A DNA stretch of 52,345 nt, taken from positions 1 to 52,345 of the forward strand of contig CATKWX010000011.1 of NCBI GenBank assembly GCA_949840345.1. Direction: 5' to 3'. A program made the position numbers and the translations under genes. Positions 1 to 8,057 of the stretch are shown here, piece after piece (the stretch's first letter is position 1; each line of letters opens with the position of its first letter). The notes under the pieces are model-generated. The model saw only the letters and a program-made list of their open reading frames with translations. It ran no database searches and had not been told where the DNA came from. The DNA is from an uncultured Eubacteriales bacterium (GTDB lineage Bacteria > Bacillota > Clostridia > TANB77 > CAG-508).

Positions 1-1
1 A

Positions 2-646
2 GAGGGAAAAGAAGATTGTGGTGGAATAGTAGGTGGAGATATAAGTGTGACATTTACAATAAGTAATTGCTATAATGCAGGGAATATTGAAGGAAGTTAT
101 ATGATGATAGGAGGAATAGCAGGTTGTGGTAATGCAAACAATTCTTATAATATAGGTAAAATACAAGGGGGAACTTATCATACTGCAGGAATAGTAGGAG
201 GTGGAAGTGCAGATTATTGTTATAACAGAGGGAATTTATTAGCTACAGGATATGTAGGAGGAATTAATGGAACGAGTGCAAAAGTATCAAATTCATATAG
301 TACTGGAAATATAAAATCAAATGGAAGCTATACGGGAGGAATTAGTGCATATAACAAAAATAAAAGTAATAATTATTTTTTACAAGGAACGGTAAATAAT
401 AAAGAGAGTAACGAAATTACTGGACAAAAGCCAGTTACAGAAGAAGAATTAAAACAGTTATCAAGAACATTGGGCATAGAGAATTGGAAGGATGATATTT
501 ACAATATAAATGATGGTTTTCCAATTTTGTCTTGGCAAACAGATAATGATAAGATAAATTTAATAAATGGGGATAATGCCTTTGTCGAAGATACAGAGGG
601 AATAAACGGAGGCTACCCATTACTTGCGTGGCAAGTTGAGAGATAA
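2..646 (+). CDS. Surface/secreted protein with GLUG-like glycine repeats (5' partial)
   Basis: The frame is open through the left edge, so the true start is outside the window; about 214 C-terminal residues are present. They are made of short Gly-rich units such as CGGIVGG, NCYNAGNIEG, GGIAGCG, SYNIGKIQG, AGIVGGG, CYNRGNLL, GGINGT and SYSTGNIK. This is the pattern of GLUG-type repeats, common in large secreted or cell-surface proteins of gut Clostridia and thought to form a beta-solenoid-like fold. The end carries two tail copies, GFPILSWQ and GYPLLAWQ. No sortase motif or membrane anchor is seen in this part. A GTG at 47 could be read as a start but has no ribosome-binding site, and homologous repeat sequence continues upstream of it. 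The ligand and role are unknown. Confidence 0.7.
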   Translation, partial: EGKEDCGGIVGGDISVTFTISNCYNAGNIEGSYMMIGGIAGCGNANNSYNIGKIQGGTYHTAGIVGGGSADYCYNRGNLLATGYVGGINGTSAKVSNSYSTGNIKSNGSYTGGISAYNKNKSNNYFLQGTVNNKESNEITGQKPVTEEELKQLSRTLGIENWKDDIYNINDGFPILSWQTDNDKINLINGDNAFVEDTEGINGGYPLLAWQVER

Positions 647-720
647 GCTAATATTCCGGACGAGCTTTTGCAAAGCCCCTATGATTTGCAATGAACAGAT
701 ATAAAATTCTCACATAAATA

Positions 721-749
721 TTGACTTTTTTGTAAATAATATGTAAAAT
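721..749 (+). promoter_or_regulatory. Sigma-A-type promoter of aspS
   Basis: TTGACT (721-726), a 17-nt spacer and TAAAAT (744-749). It lies about 45 nt before the T-box leader, which fits a transcript start near 757. Confidence 0.65.
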
Positions 750-794
750 ATATATTATTAAAAAATAAAAATTTGCGTTAATATAAAATAAAAA

Positions 795-990
795 ACAACT
801 ATAGCACTGTTTAATAGAGAATAAATGCCGTGGCTGGAAGCATTTAAAATAAGTTTAGTTGTGCAACATATTTTAGAGCAATGAAGCTAAAAGTGGAGAA
901 ATTTTAATTTCTCAAATAGGGTGGCACCGCGGAAGATTATAAATCCTTCGTCCCTGTATATATGCATATACGAGGGCTGAAGGATTTTTT
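795..990 (+). promoter_or_regulatory. T-box riboswitch leader of aspS
   Basis: The near-invariant T-box sequence AGGGTGGCACCGCGG lies at 918-932. A stem I-like hairpin begins with CAACTA (796-801) pairing with TAGTTG (856-861) and contains AGAGA and a GTGGCTGG apical region. A stem III-like hairpin (GAGAAA/TTTCTC) occupies 895-913. The terminator is AAATCCTTC (941-949) pairing with GAAGGATTT (979-987), followed by a T run. Such leaders bind uncharged tRNA and allow read-through to the downstream synthetase gene. The specifier is not obvious: no GAC or GAT sits where the codon should be, while AAT (Asn) does (see findings). Confidence 0.92.
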
Positions 991-1024
991 GTATATGTAA
1001 AAACAAATAATGGGGGGTAAAAAA

Positions 1025-2788
1025 ATGAACGAGTACAGAACACACAATTGTGGAGAATTAAGGGCTGAAAATGTAGGAGAAACAGTAAAATTAGCGGGTT
1101 GGGTACAATCTGTAAGAGACCTAGGAGGAGTTGTATTTATTGACTTAAGAGATCAATATGGTATAACACAAATAGTAACTTCAGGAGATGATAGAAAAGT
1201 TGATGAAGTGCAAAGAATACCAGTAGAATCAACAATATCTATTAGCGGAAAAGTAAGAAAAAGAGATGAAGAAACTGTAAATAAAAACCTTGCAACAGGA
1301 GAAATAGAAGTATTTATTGATACAGTAGAAATTCTAGGAAAAAGATTAAAAAATCTTCCATTTGCTGTAAATGAAGAAAAAGATGTAAGAGAAGATTTAA
1401 GATTACAATACAGATTTTTAGATTTACGTTCAGAAAAATTAAAAGAAAATATCTTATTAAGAGCAAGAATCTTGCAATTTTTAAGGAACCAAATGATAGA
1501 GAGAGGATTTACAGAAGTACAAACACCAGTACTTACAAGTTCATCTCCAGAGGGAGCAAGAGATTATTTAGTACCAAGTAGAGTACATCCAGGAAAATTC
1601 TATGCTCTACCACAAGCTCCTCAACAATTTAAACAATTATTAATGGTTTCTGGAATAGATAAATATTTCCAAATAGCACCTTGCTTTAGAGACGAAGATG
1701 CAAGAGCAGATAGAGCTCCAGGAGAGTTTTATCAATTGGATATGGAAATGGCATTTGCAACACAAGAAGATGTGTTTAATGTAATGGAAAAGGTTATGTA
1801 CAATACATTTAAAGAATTCTCAAATAAAAGAGTTGCAGAGTATCCATTCCCAAGAATTTCATATAATGAAGCAATGTTAAAATATGGTTCAGATAAACCA
1901 GATTTAAGAAATCCGTTAATAATACAAGATGCAACTGAAATGTTCCAAAATATAGAATTTAACGCTTTTAAGGGAAAAATAGTAAGAGTAATTGCAACAC
2001 ATAATGTAAAAGAATGTCCTAGAAGCTTCTTCGATGGAATGACAGACTTTGCAATAAAGGAATGTGGAGCAAAAGGTTTAGCATGGCTTCGTGTAAACGA
2101 TGATAGAACTTTCCAAGGACCAATAGCTAAATTTATACCAGATGATGCAAGAGAAGAATTATTAAAAATAACTGATTCAGATGCAGGAGATGCAATATTC
2201 TTTATAGCGGAACAAAAAGGAATAGTTGAAACTCTAGCAGGACAAATAAGAACAGAATTGGGAATAAGATTAGATTTATTAGAAAAAGATGTATTCAAAT
2301 TCTGTTGGATAGTAGACTTCCCAATGTATGAAATAGAAGATGGACAAATTGCATTTAGCCATAACCCATTCTCAATGCCACAAGGGGGACTTGAAGCTCT
2401 AAATACAAAGGACCCATTAGAAGTGCTTGCATATCAATATGATATAGTATGTAATGGAATAGAATTATCTTCAGGAGCAGTAAGAAATCATGACCCAGAA
2501 CTTATGATTAAAGCTTTTGAAATAGCAGGGTATAAAAAAGAGCATATAGAGAAAAAGTTCCCAGCATTATTCAATGCTTTTCATTATGGAGCACCACCAC
2601 ATGCTGGAATCGCACCAGGTGTAGATAGAATGATAATGCTAATAACAGATGAGCCAAGTATACGTGAAGTAATAGCATTCCCAATGAACAGCAAGGCACA
2701 AGATTTATTAATGGGAGCACCAGGAGAAGTTACAGACAAACAATTAAAAGAGGTTCATATAAAAATAGATGTAAAGGAAAATAAATAA
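1025..2788 (+). CDS. aspS: Aspartate--tRNA ligase
   Basis: A 587-residue bacterial-type class II synthetase that charges tRNA with aspartate in the cytoplasm. The N-terminal OB-fold anticodon domain covers roughly residues 1-105 (LAGWVQSVRDLGG). The catalytic core has SPEGARDYLVPSR near 174 and motif 2 FRDEDARADR at 221-230. A GAD insertion domain lies in the middle, and motif 3 is GIAPGVDRM near the C terminus. After motif 2 it has APGEFYQLDMEM rather than the QPEFTQIDMEM of Bacillus; the PGEFYQ variant is known from other bacteria. The ATG at 1025 is preferred to the in-frame ATG at 1010 because the GGGGGG ribosome-binding site at 1012-1017 lies between them. It is controlled by the T-box leader and followed by a strong terminator. 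Confidence 0.97.
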   Translation: MNEYRTHNCGELRAENVGETVKLAGWVQSVRDLGGVVFIDLRDQYGITQIVTSGDDRKVDEVQRIPVESTISISGKVRKRDEETVNKNLATGEIEVFIDTVEILGKRLKNLPFAVNEEKDVREDLRLQYRFLDLRSEKLKENILLRARILQFLRNQMIERGFTEVQTPVLTSSSPEGARDYLVPSRVHPGKFYALPQAPQQFKQLLMVSGIDKYFQIAPCFRDEDARADRAPGEFYQLDMEMAFATQEDVFNVMEKVMYNTFKEFSNKRVAEYPFPRISYNEAMLKYGSDKPDLRNPLIIQDATEMFQNIEFNAFKGKIVRVIATHNVKECPRSFFDGMTDFAIKECGAKGLAWLRVNDDRTFQGPIAKFIPDDAREELLKITDSDAGDAIFFIAEQKGIVETLAGQIRTELGIRLDLLEKDVFKFCWIVDFPMYEIEDGQIAFSHNPFSMPQGGLEALNTKDPLEVLAYQYDIVCNGIELSSGAVRNHDPELMIKAFEIAGYKKEHIEKKFPALFNAFHYGAPPHAGIAPGVDRMIMLITDEPSIREVIAFPMNSKAQDLLMGAPGEVTDKQLKEVHIKIDVKENK

Positions 2789-2792
2789 TTGT

Positions 2793-2819
2793 AAGGGCAC
2801 GTTACTACGTGCCCTTATT
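2793..2819 (+). terminator. Terminator after aspS
   Basis: A perfect 10-bp stem, AAGGGCACGT (2793-2802) with ACGTGCCCTT (2807-2816) and a 4-nt loop, followed by a short T-rich tail. The same GGGCAC/GTGCCC stem recurs after lysC, so it may derive from a dispersed repeat. Confidence 0.75.
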
Positions 2820-2928
2820 AAAAAAAATTGCTAGTTCTATTGCAAAAATAAATTTAATATAATATAATAGTTTCAAATGTGAGATTAGATGTTTTCATTT
2901 AATCTCAAGTGAATAGTGATAATAATTT

Positions 2929-2979
2929 GTAGGGGCACCGTTTGTGGGAATACCTGTATCTTGCGACACCACTGTGCCC
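2929..2979 (+). repeat. Palindromic repeat, GGGCACCG...TGTGCCC family (family C)
   Basis: It starts GTAGGGGCACCG, contains GGGAATACC and ends CACCACTGTGCCC; the ends pair as a hairpin. Other copies lie at 19605-19654, 32203-32257 (reverse) and 41586-41656 (interrupted by another repeat). It is followed by an AAAATTTG...CAAATTTT palindrome and the ribosome-binding site of the next gene. Confidence 0.8.
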
Positions 2980-3025
2980 AAGAATACAAAATTTGCTTCA
3001 CAAATTTTGAGGGAGGAAAAGAGAA

Positions 3026-3787
3026 ATGGAAAAAGTATCAAACATAGCAAAAAACTTATTTGCAGGATTTTTAGAATTATTATTTCATCCTGTATCAAAA
3101 GTAACTGAGACAGTACAAAAAGAAGACATAAAGAAAGGAGCAATAAAAGGAGTAATATTAGCATTTGCTTTAGCATTAATAAATGTGTTAGCTGAAATTA
3201 GAGCACTTAGAATAATGTATACAAAGGACAAATATTTTAGTAATGCAGTAGATTCATTTAGACCAATAGCAACATTATTTAAAACATTTGCATTTAACAT
3301 AATAGGAATTATAGTTGTTGCATTAATTTTATTTGTAATATTCAAATTAGTTAAAGATCAAAAATCAATTACATATACATTATCAATGGTAGTAAATTCT
3401 GCAATAGTATATGCAGTTGCATTATTAATATCATTAATATTTGGTTTAATACCAGGAGTGTTTGGAACAACAGTTGCTACATTATTTATAGCACTTGGAA
3501 AAACACACGCATGTTTAACTTTAATAGTATCATTTATGAGTTCATTAACAAATGTAAATACAGACCAATTAATATTAGTTGCAATAGTAGTATTTGCAGT
3601 AGTTGGAATTATATCTACAATAATTCATTTAATAACAAATGAAGAATCTTTAGGAGATTTTACAAAGAGAAAATACATATATTCTCCAGAATATTATTCT
3701 GTAGAACCAGCTAAGGCAGATAGCTCTTCAGTAGAAGATATGATTAAAGATTCAGTTTCAGATTCAATAATGAATAGCTTATTTTAA
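3026..3787 (+). CDS. Polytopic membrane protein, Yip1-like
   Basis: A 253-residue integral membrane protein. The ATG at 3026 follows GGGAGG at 3011-3016. Predicted membrane segments lie near residues 39-57, 88-108, 119-142, 145-160 and 181-202. The N-terminal stretch LFHPVSKVTETVQKEDIKKG, followed by five hydrophobic segments, resembles Yip1/DUF1282-type membrane proteins of Firmicutes. The C-terminal 45 residues are soluble and Ser/Asp-rich. No catalytic motif is visible and the function is unknown. It stands alone between a repeat block and a strong terminator. The Yip1 assignment rests on overall layout only. Confidence 0.6.
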   Translation: MEKVSNIAKNLFAGFLELLFHPVSKVTETVQKEDIKKGAIKGVILAFALALINVLAEIRALRIMYTKDKYFSNAVDSFRPIATLFKTFAFNIIGIIVVALILFVIFKLVKDQKSITYTLSMVVNSAIVYAVALLISLIFGLIPGVFGTTVATLFIALGKTHACLTLIVSFMSSLTNVNTDQLILVAIVVFAVVGIISTIIHLITNEESLGDFTKRKYIYSPEYYSVEPAKADSSSVEDMIKDSVSDSIMNSLF

Positions 3788-3789
3788 GA

Positions 3790-3908
3790 TAATATAAGAA
3801 AAGTGGCTTCGCCACATGTGCATTTTGCTTCGCAAATATGCACGAATCAAGGAAACTTAACCTTGTTGCTCCAAAAAAATCTAGCGATTTTTCCTATGCA
3901 ATAAAAAA
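3790..3908 (+). repeat. Dispersed ~120-bp repeat, copy 1 (family F)
   Basis: Nearly identical to 24450-24570. Both begin ATAATATAAGAAAAGTGGC and contain a TTGCTTCGCAA-type hairpin within TGCAT...ATGCA. Both continue with GAATCAAGGAAACTTAACC and end GCGATTTTTCCTATG. No coding capacity. Confidence 0.85.
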
Positions 3909-3938
3909 ATAAACCACAATTAAGTGGTTTATTTTTTT
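3903..3938 (+). terminator. Rho-independent terminator
   Basis: Perfect 15-bp arms, A7TAAACCAC (3903-3917) and GTGGTTTAT7 (3924-3938), with a 6-nt loop. An A run and a T run flank the GC core, so it could work in both directions. It insulates priA. Confidence 0.85.
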
Positions 3939-3976
3939 AAAAATTTAATGTATAATATCATTTGGAGGAAAAACAA

Positions 3977-4699
3977 ATGGTAGCAGAAATAATAGTAAAT
4001 AGTACAGCAAAGCAACTTAATAGAATTTTTGATTATATAATACCTAAACAAATAGAAAAACAGCTAAAAATAGGTAGTAGAGTTTTTGTGCCATTTGGTA
4101 GAATAAAAAGCCAAGAAGGTTTTGTTATAGATATAAAAGAAAATTCCGAATTTGCCACAAGAGAAATTATAGAAGTTGAAGATTCTATATTACCTGAAGA
4201 TAAAATAAACTTAGCAAAACTTATGGCAAGAAAGTATTTTTGCAATATATCTGATTGCGTAAAATTAATGTTACCTCCCGGTACTTCAACTAAAAATATA
4301 GATAATAGAATAAGCGAAAAAACAGCAAATTTTGTTTATTTAAAAATGAGTGTAGAGGAAATAGAATTTAATATACAAACAGGTGTAATAAAAAGTCCAA
4401 AGCAAATTAGATTATTAGAATTTTTAAAAGAAAATGATGGAATATATATAGTGGATTTAGAAAGCTTAACAGATACAACAAGAGCTATAACCAAAACGTT
4501 AGAAAAGAATGGTTATATAGAAATTGTAGAGAAACCAATAGAAAGAAATCCATTTATAAATAAAAAGGTACAAAGAGATGAAGACTTACAATTAAATGAT
4601 GAGCAACAGATAAGCTTTAACAAAATAAATGAAAGTATAAAGCAACAAAAATATAATGAATTTTTATTATATGGAGTTACAGGTTCACGGCAAGACTGA
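3977..4699 (+). CDS. priA: Primosomal protein PriA, N-terminal part (gene frameshifted at 4688)
   Basis: This part gives the 3'-DNA-binding domain (residues 1 to about 100, starting MVAEIIVNSTAKQLNRIFDY) and the winged-helix region, up to the start of the helicase Walker A motif. The frame then reads GVTGSRQD and stops at TGA (4697-4699). Removing the C at 4688 restores GVTGSGKTEVYL, the PriA P-loop, and joins this frame to the one continuing to 6206. The whole gene is thus 3977-6206, about 742 residues and normal for the family. The start is the ATG at 3977 after GGAGG (3964-3968); the TTG at 3962 precedes the ribosome-binding site. As written the fragment cannot be a helicase. PriA restarts stalled replication forks and is rarely lost, so a sequence error is the simplest explanation. 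Confidence 0.9.
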   Translation: MVAEIIVNSTAKQLNRIFDYIIPKQIEKQLKIGSRVFVPFGRIKSQEGFVIDIKENSEFATREIIEVEDSILPEDKINLAKLMARKYFCNISDCVKLMLPPGTSTKNIDNRISEKTANFVYLKMSVEEIEFNIQTGVIKSPKQIRLLEFLKENDGIYIVDLESLTDTTRAITKTLEKNGYIEIVEKPIERNPFINKKVQRDEDLQLNDEQQISFNKINESIKQQKYNEFLLYGVTGSRQD

Positions 4700-6206
4700 A
4701 GTTTATTTACAATTAATAAAAAGAGTATTAGAAAAAGGAAAAACGGCAATAATGCTAGTGCCAGAAATTTCTCTTACACCACAAATGGTGAATAGATTTT
4801 TTGCAAGGTTTGGGGACTGCATATCTGTTTTACATAGTAAACTTATGCTAGGAGAAAGATATGACCAATGGCAAAAAGTTAAAGAAGGAAAATCAAAAAT
4901 TTTGATAGGTGCAAGATCTGCAATATTTGCACCTATGGAGAATTTGGGAATTGTTATAATAGATGAGGAGCATGATACATCATATAAATCTGATACAACT
5001 CCAAGATATAATGCAAAAGAGATAGCAAGATATTTATGTAAAAATAATAATATACCATTAGTTTTAGGAAGTGCAACACCAGATATAGATACTTTTTATA
5101 AAGCACAAGTTGGCAAAATAGAGTTATTACAATTAAGTAAACGTGCAAATAATTCTAATTTACCAGAGGTAACTATTGTAGATTTAAAACAAGAATTAGC
5201 TAATGGTAATAGGTCTATGATAAGTGGAATTCTAAAACAAAAAATAGAAGAAAACTTAAAAGAAAAAGCACAAACAATATTATTTTTGAATAGAAGAGGG
5301 TATTCAACCTTTGTTATGTGTAGAGAGTGTGGATTTACTGCAAAATGTAGAAACTGTAATATTAGTTTAACTTATCATATGGCAGAAAATAAGCTAAAAT
5401 GCCATTACTGCGGATATGAAACAAAAGTATTTAATATATGTCCAGTATGTGGCAGTAAGAAAGTAAAATATTTTGGTACAGGAACTCAAAAGCTAGAAGC
5501 GGAAATAAAAAGTATGTTTCCAAATGCGAGTACTATAAGGATGGATGTAGACACAGTAACAAAAAAGAATTCACATGAAGAGATTCTAGAGAAATTTAAA
5601 AATGAAAATATAGATATATTAATTGGAACGCAAATGGTAGTAAAGGGTCATCATTTTCCTAATGTTACTTTAGTAGGAGTTATTGCAGCAGACGGAAGCC
5701 TAAACATAGATGATTTTAGAGCAAGTGAGAGAACTTTTCAAATATTAACACAAGTTGAAGGAAGAGCCGGGCGTGGAGAAAAATCAGGACAAGTTATAGT
5801 TCAAACATATAATCCGGATAATTTTAGTATAGAATGTGCTAAAAATCAGGATTACGATATGTTTTATGAATCTGAGATTATATTAAGAAAAAGATTAAAA
5901 TATCCGCCATTTTCTGATATAATATTACTTAACCTTACTTCGCAGGACGAAGAAAATATAGAAAGATCAGCAATTAAATTATACAAAATATTGCAAAAAA
6001 ACGCAGAAAATAGATTAGAAATATTTAGGCCTATGCCATCACCTATAAATAAAATAAAAAATAAATATAGGTGGAGAATAATTGCAAAATGCAGGTTTAA
6101 TAATAGTGTTATAGATATTATTAATAAAAGTTTAGATGAATATTATAAAAACAAAAGTTTAAAAGCAAGTGTTATAGTTGATGTAAACCCTACAAACATG
6201 GCTTAA
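4689..6206 (+). CDS. priA: Primosomal protein PriA, helicase part (frame resumes after the frameshift)
   Basis: Continuation of priA in the shifted frame. The superfamily 2 helicase core follows: P-loop GKTEVYL, LVPEISLTPQM, HSKL, the IIDEEHDTSYK (DEEH) motif and GSATPDI. A zinc-binding segment has paired cysteines (CRECGFTAKCRNC, CHYCGYE, CPVCGS). Then come IGTQMVVKGHHFPNVTLVG, RTFQILTQVEGRAGRG and a C-terminal domain ending near 6206. All eight zinc-ligand cysteines appear present. A separate ATG at 4656 has no ribosome-binding site and would give a protein lacking the start of the P-loop, so independent translation is unlikely. Nothing downstream is damaged, which argues against an old pseudogene. 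Confidence 0.92.
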   Translation, partial: GKTEVYLQLIKRVLEKGKTAIMLVPEISLTPQMVNRFFARFGDCISVLHSKLMLGERYDQWQKVKEGKSKILIGARSAIFAPMENLGIVIIDEEHDTSYKSDTTPRYNAKEIARYLCKNNNIPLVLGSATPDIDTFYKAQVGKIELLQLSKRANNSNLPEVTIVDLKQELANGNRSMISGILKQKIEENLKEKAQTILFLNRRGYSTFVMCRECGFTAKCRNCNISLTYHMAENKLKCHYCGYETKVFNICPVCGSKKVKYFGTGTQKLEAEIKSMFPNASTIRMDVDTVTKKNSHEEILEKFKNENIDILIGTQMVVKGHHFPNVTLVGVIAADGSLNIDDFRASERTFQILTQVEGRAGRGEKSGQVIVQTYNPDNFSIECAKNQDYDMFYESEIILRKRLKYPPFSDIILLNLTSQDEENIERSAIKLYKILQKNAENRLEIFRPMPSPINKIKNKYRWRIIAKCRFNNSVIDIINKSLDEYYKNKSLKASVIVDVNPTNMA

Positions 6207-6240
6207 ACCCTTGCAATATATGCAGTTTTGATATATAATA

Positions 6241-6337
6241 AACGGGAGATTATCTACGAAGCAGTTGCCGAATGAATAGTGAATAATGAAGAGTGAAGAG
6301 TACAAAAATCTTCGATTTTTGAAGGAGGAAAAGAGAC
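6241..6337 (+). repeat. Composite repeat leading into def
   Basis: It begins AACGGGAGATTATCTACGAA (family D; also near 11192, 12529, 23851 and 50161). GAATAGT/GAATAAT-type units follow, then the palindrome AAAATCTTCGATTTT (6303-6317) and AAGGAGGAAAAGAGAC directly before the def ATG. The same palindrome plus GGAGGAAAAGAGA order precedes the gene at 3026. Confidence 0.75.
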
Positions 6338-6844
6338 ATGGCTATACGTACTATAAGACAAGCAGGAGACGAAATATTAAAAAAGAAATCAAAAGAAGTA
6401 GAAAATGTAGATGAAAAAATAGTTGAATTAGTAGAAGATATGATAGAAACAATGCATAAATATAATGGAGTAGGTTTAGCTGCTCCTCAAATAGGAATAT
6501 TAAAAAGAATTGCAGTAATAGATTTATATGAAGAAGGAGACGGACCTGTAACATTAATAAATCCTGTAATTTTAAAAGAAGAAGGAACACAAACAGTAGA
6601 TGAAGGATGTTTAAGTTTTCCTAACCAATTTGCTAAAATTGTAAGACCTAAAAAGGTAATAGTAGAAGCTTTAGATAAAGATGGTAAAAATAGAACAATA
6701 GAAGCAGAAGGGTTATTTGCACAAGCAATTTCACACGAAGTTGACCATTTAAATGGAGAAGTATTTGTAGACAAAATAATACCAGGAACATTAGAAACAT
6801 ATAACCCAGAAGAAGAGAAAAAAGACAAGAAAAAGAAAAAATAG
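6338..6844 (+). CDS. def: Peptide deformylase
   Basis: A 168-residue metal enzyme that removes the formyl group from the N-terminal methionine of new proteins. All three signature motifs are visible: GVGLAAPQ at 44-51, EGCLS at 89-93 and HEVDH at 133-137. The metal ligands are Cys91, His133 and His137, with Glu134 as the general base. The C terminus is a charged tail rich in Glu and Lys. The ATG at 6338 follows GGAGG. It is adjacent to fmt, which adds the formyl group that this enzyme removes; this def-fmt order is classic in bacteria. A block of hairpins (6845-6955) begins right after its stop codon. Confidence 0.97.
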   Translation: MAIRTIRQAGDEILKKKSKEVENVDEKIVELVEDMIETMHKYNGVGLAAPQIGILKRIAVIDLYEEGDGPVTLINPVILKEEGTQTVDEGCLSFPNQFAKIVRPKKVIVEALDKDGKNRTIEAEGLFAQAISHEVDHLNGEVFVDKIIPGTLETYNPEEEKKDKKKKK

Positions 6845-6955
6845 AACCCTCAGTCACCTAAAGGTGACAGCTCCCTTAGGTAAGGGAGCCAAGGTCCTTC
6901 GAAGAATCTTGCCCCCTTTACTTAAAGGGGGTGGCACGATAGTGCCGGGGGATTT
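6845..6955 (+). repeat. Four-hairpin intergenic repeat (family E), def-fmt
   Basis: It starts ACCCTCAGTCACC and contains four small hairpins in series: CACCT/AGGTG, GCTCCCTT/AAGGGAGC, CCCCCTTT/AAAGGGGG and GGCAC/GTGCC. It ends GGGGGATTTT. It is almost identical to 9782-9894, which also starts directly after a stop codon. The frame is open across the repeat into fmt, but fmt's own ribosome-binding site lies after it. Confidence 0.88.
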
Positions 6956-6980
6956 TAATAATAAAATAAAGGAGACCAAA

Positions 6981-7985
6981 ATGTTAAACATTGTTTTCAT
7001 GGGAACGCCAGATTTTGCAGAAGAATCATTAAAAAAAATATATGAATCAAACCATAATATATTAGCTGTTGTAACAACTTTAGATAAACCAAAGGGTAGA
7101 GGAATGAAGCTACAACCTACACCTGTAAAAGAATATGCTTTAAAAAATAATCTTAAAATATATCAACCAGAAAAAGTTAGAGGAAATACAGAATTTATTG
7201 AAGAAATTAAAACTCTAAACCCAGATGTTATATGTGTTGTGGCATATGGGAAAATATTGCCAAAAGAATTATTAGAAATACCAAAATACGGATGTGTTAA
7301 TGTACATCCGTCACTTTTACCAAAATACAGAGGTTCAACACCAATACAAACAGCTATAATAAATGGAGATAAAACTACAGGTGTTACAACTATGTATATG
7401 GATGAGGAATTAGATTCAGGAGATATAATTTTACAAGAAGAAATAAAAATTGAAGATAATCAAACAGCAGGAGAAGTGTGGAATACTTTGGCAAAAATTG
7501 GAGCAAATTTATTGGTAGAAACATTAAATCAAATAGAAAATAATACTGCTCCAAGAAAAAAGCAAGGTGAAAATTATACTGTTACAAAAATGCTAGATAA
7601 ATCTATGTCTGAAATAGATTGGGAAAATCAAACAGCAATACAAATTAAAAACTTGACAAGAGGATTAAACCCAATAATGGGAACATATTCAATTTTAAAT
7701 GAGAAAAAAATAAAATTTTGGGATGTAGATGCAATAAGCGTAGACGAGTTTATAAGTAAATATACAGATTTTAAAAGTTATAAGCAAAGACTAGAAAGTG
7801 AAGTAACTCCGGGAACTATTGTATATATAGATTATAAAGAAGCAATATATATAAAAGCAAAAGAAGGAATAGTAAAGGTTAAGGAAATTCAAGGGGAAAA
7901 TGCAAAAAAAATGAGTACACCAGATTTTTTAAGAGGCTATAGAATAGAAATAGCAGAAACTTTCCAAGCAAATTTTAAAAAATAG
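6981..7985 (+). CDS. fmt: Methionyl-tRNA formyltransferase
   Basis: A 334-residue enzyme that transfers a formyl group from 10-formyl-THF to Met-tRNA(fMet). The Rossmann-like N-terminal domain starts MLNIVFMGTPDFAEESL. The active-site region has VNVHPSLLPKYRGSTPIQ, with the SLLPxYRG signature, followed by DEELDSGDIIL. The C-terminal tRNA-binding domain starts near residue 205. The start is the ATG at 6981 after AAGGAG (6969-6974). An upstream in-frame ATG at 6864 would add 39 residues encoded by the family E repeat and is rejected. It partners with def upstream and depends on one-carbon units supplied in part by fhs at 12608. Confidence 0.96.
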   Translation: MLNIVFMGTPDFAEESLKKIYESNHNILAVVTTLDKPKGRGMKLQPTPVKEYALKNNLKIYQPEKVRGNTEFIEEIKTLNPDVICVVAYGKILPKELLEIPKYGCVNVHPSLLPKYRGSTPIQTAIINGDKTTGVTTMYMDEELDSGDIILQEEIKIEDNQTAGEVWNTLAKIGANLLVETLNQIENNTAPRKKQGENYTVTKMLDKSMSEIDWENQTAIQIKNLTRGLNPIMGTYSILNEKKIKFWDVDAISVDEFISKYTDFKSYKQRLESEVTPGTIVYIDYKEAIYIKAKEGIVKVKEIQGENAKKMSTPDFLRGYRIEIAETFQANFKK

Positions 7986-8057
7986 TTGTAAAAAAATACA
8001 TAAATTGATATACTTATAGAACAGAATAAATTAGGTAAAAAATAGGAGGTATTTAAA

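Noticed and set aside
1732..2298. 188-codon open frame antisense to aspS
   Set aside because: It lies wholly inside a conserved gene in an AT-rich genome where long antisense frames are expected; no ribosome-binding site.
6864..6980. N-terminal extension of fmt through the family E repeat
   Set aside because: The frame is open, but the AAGGAG site at 6969-6974 and the family N terminus both place the start at 6981.
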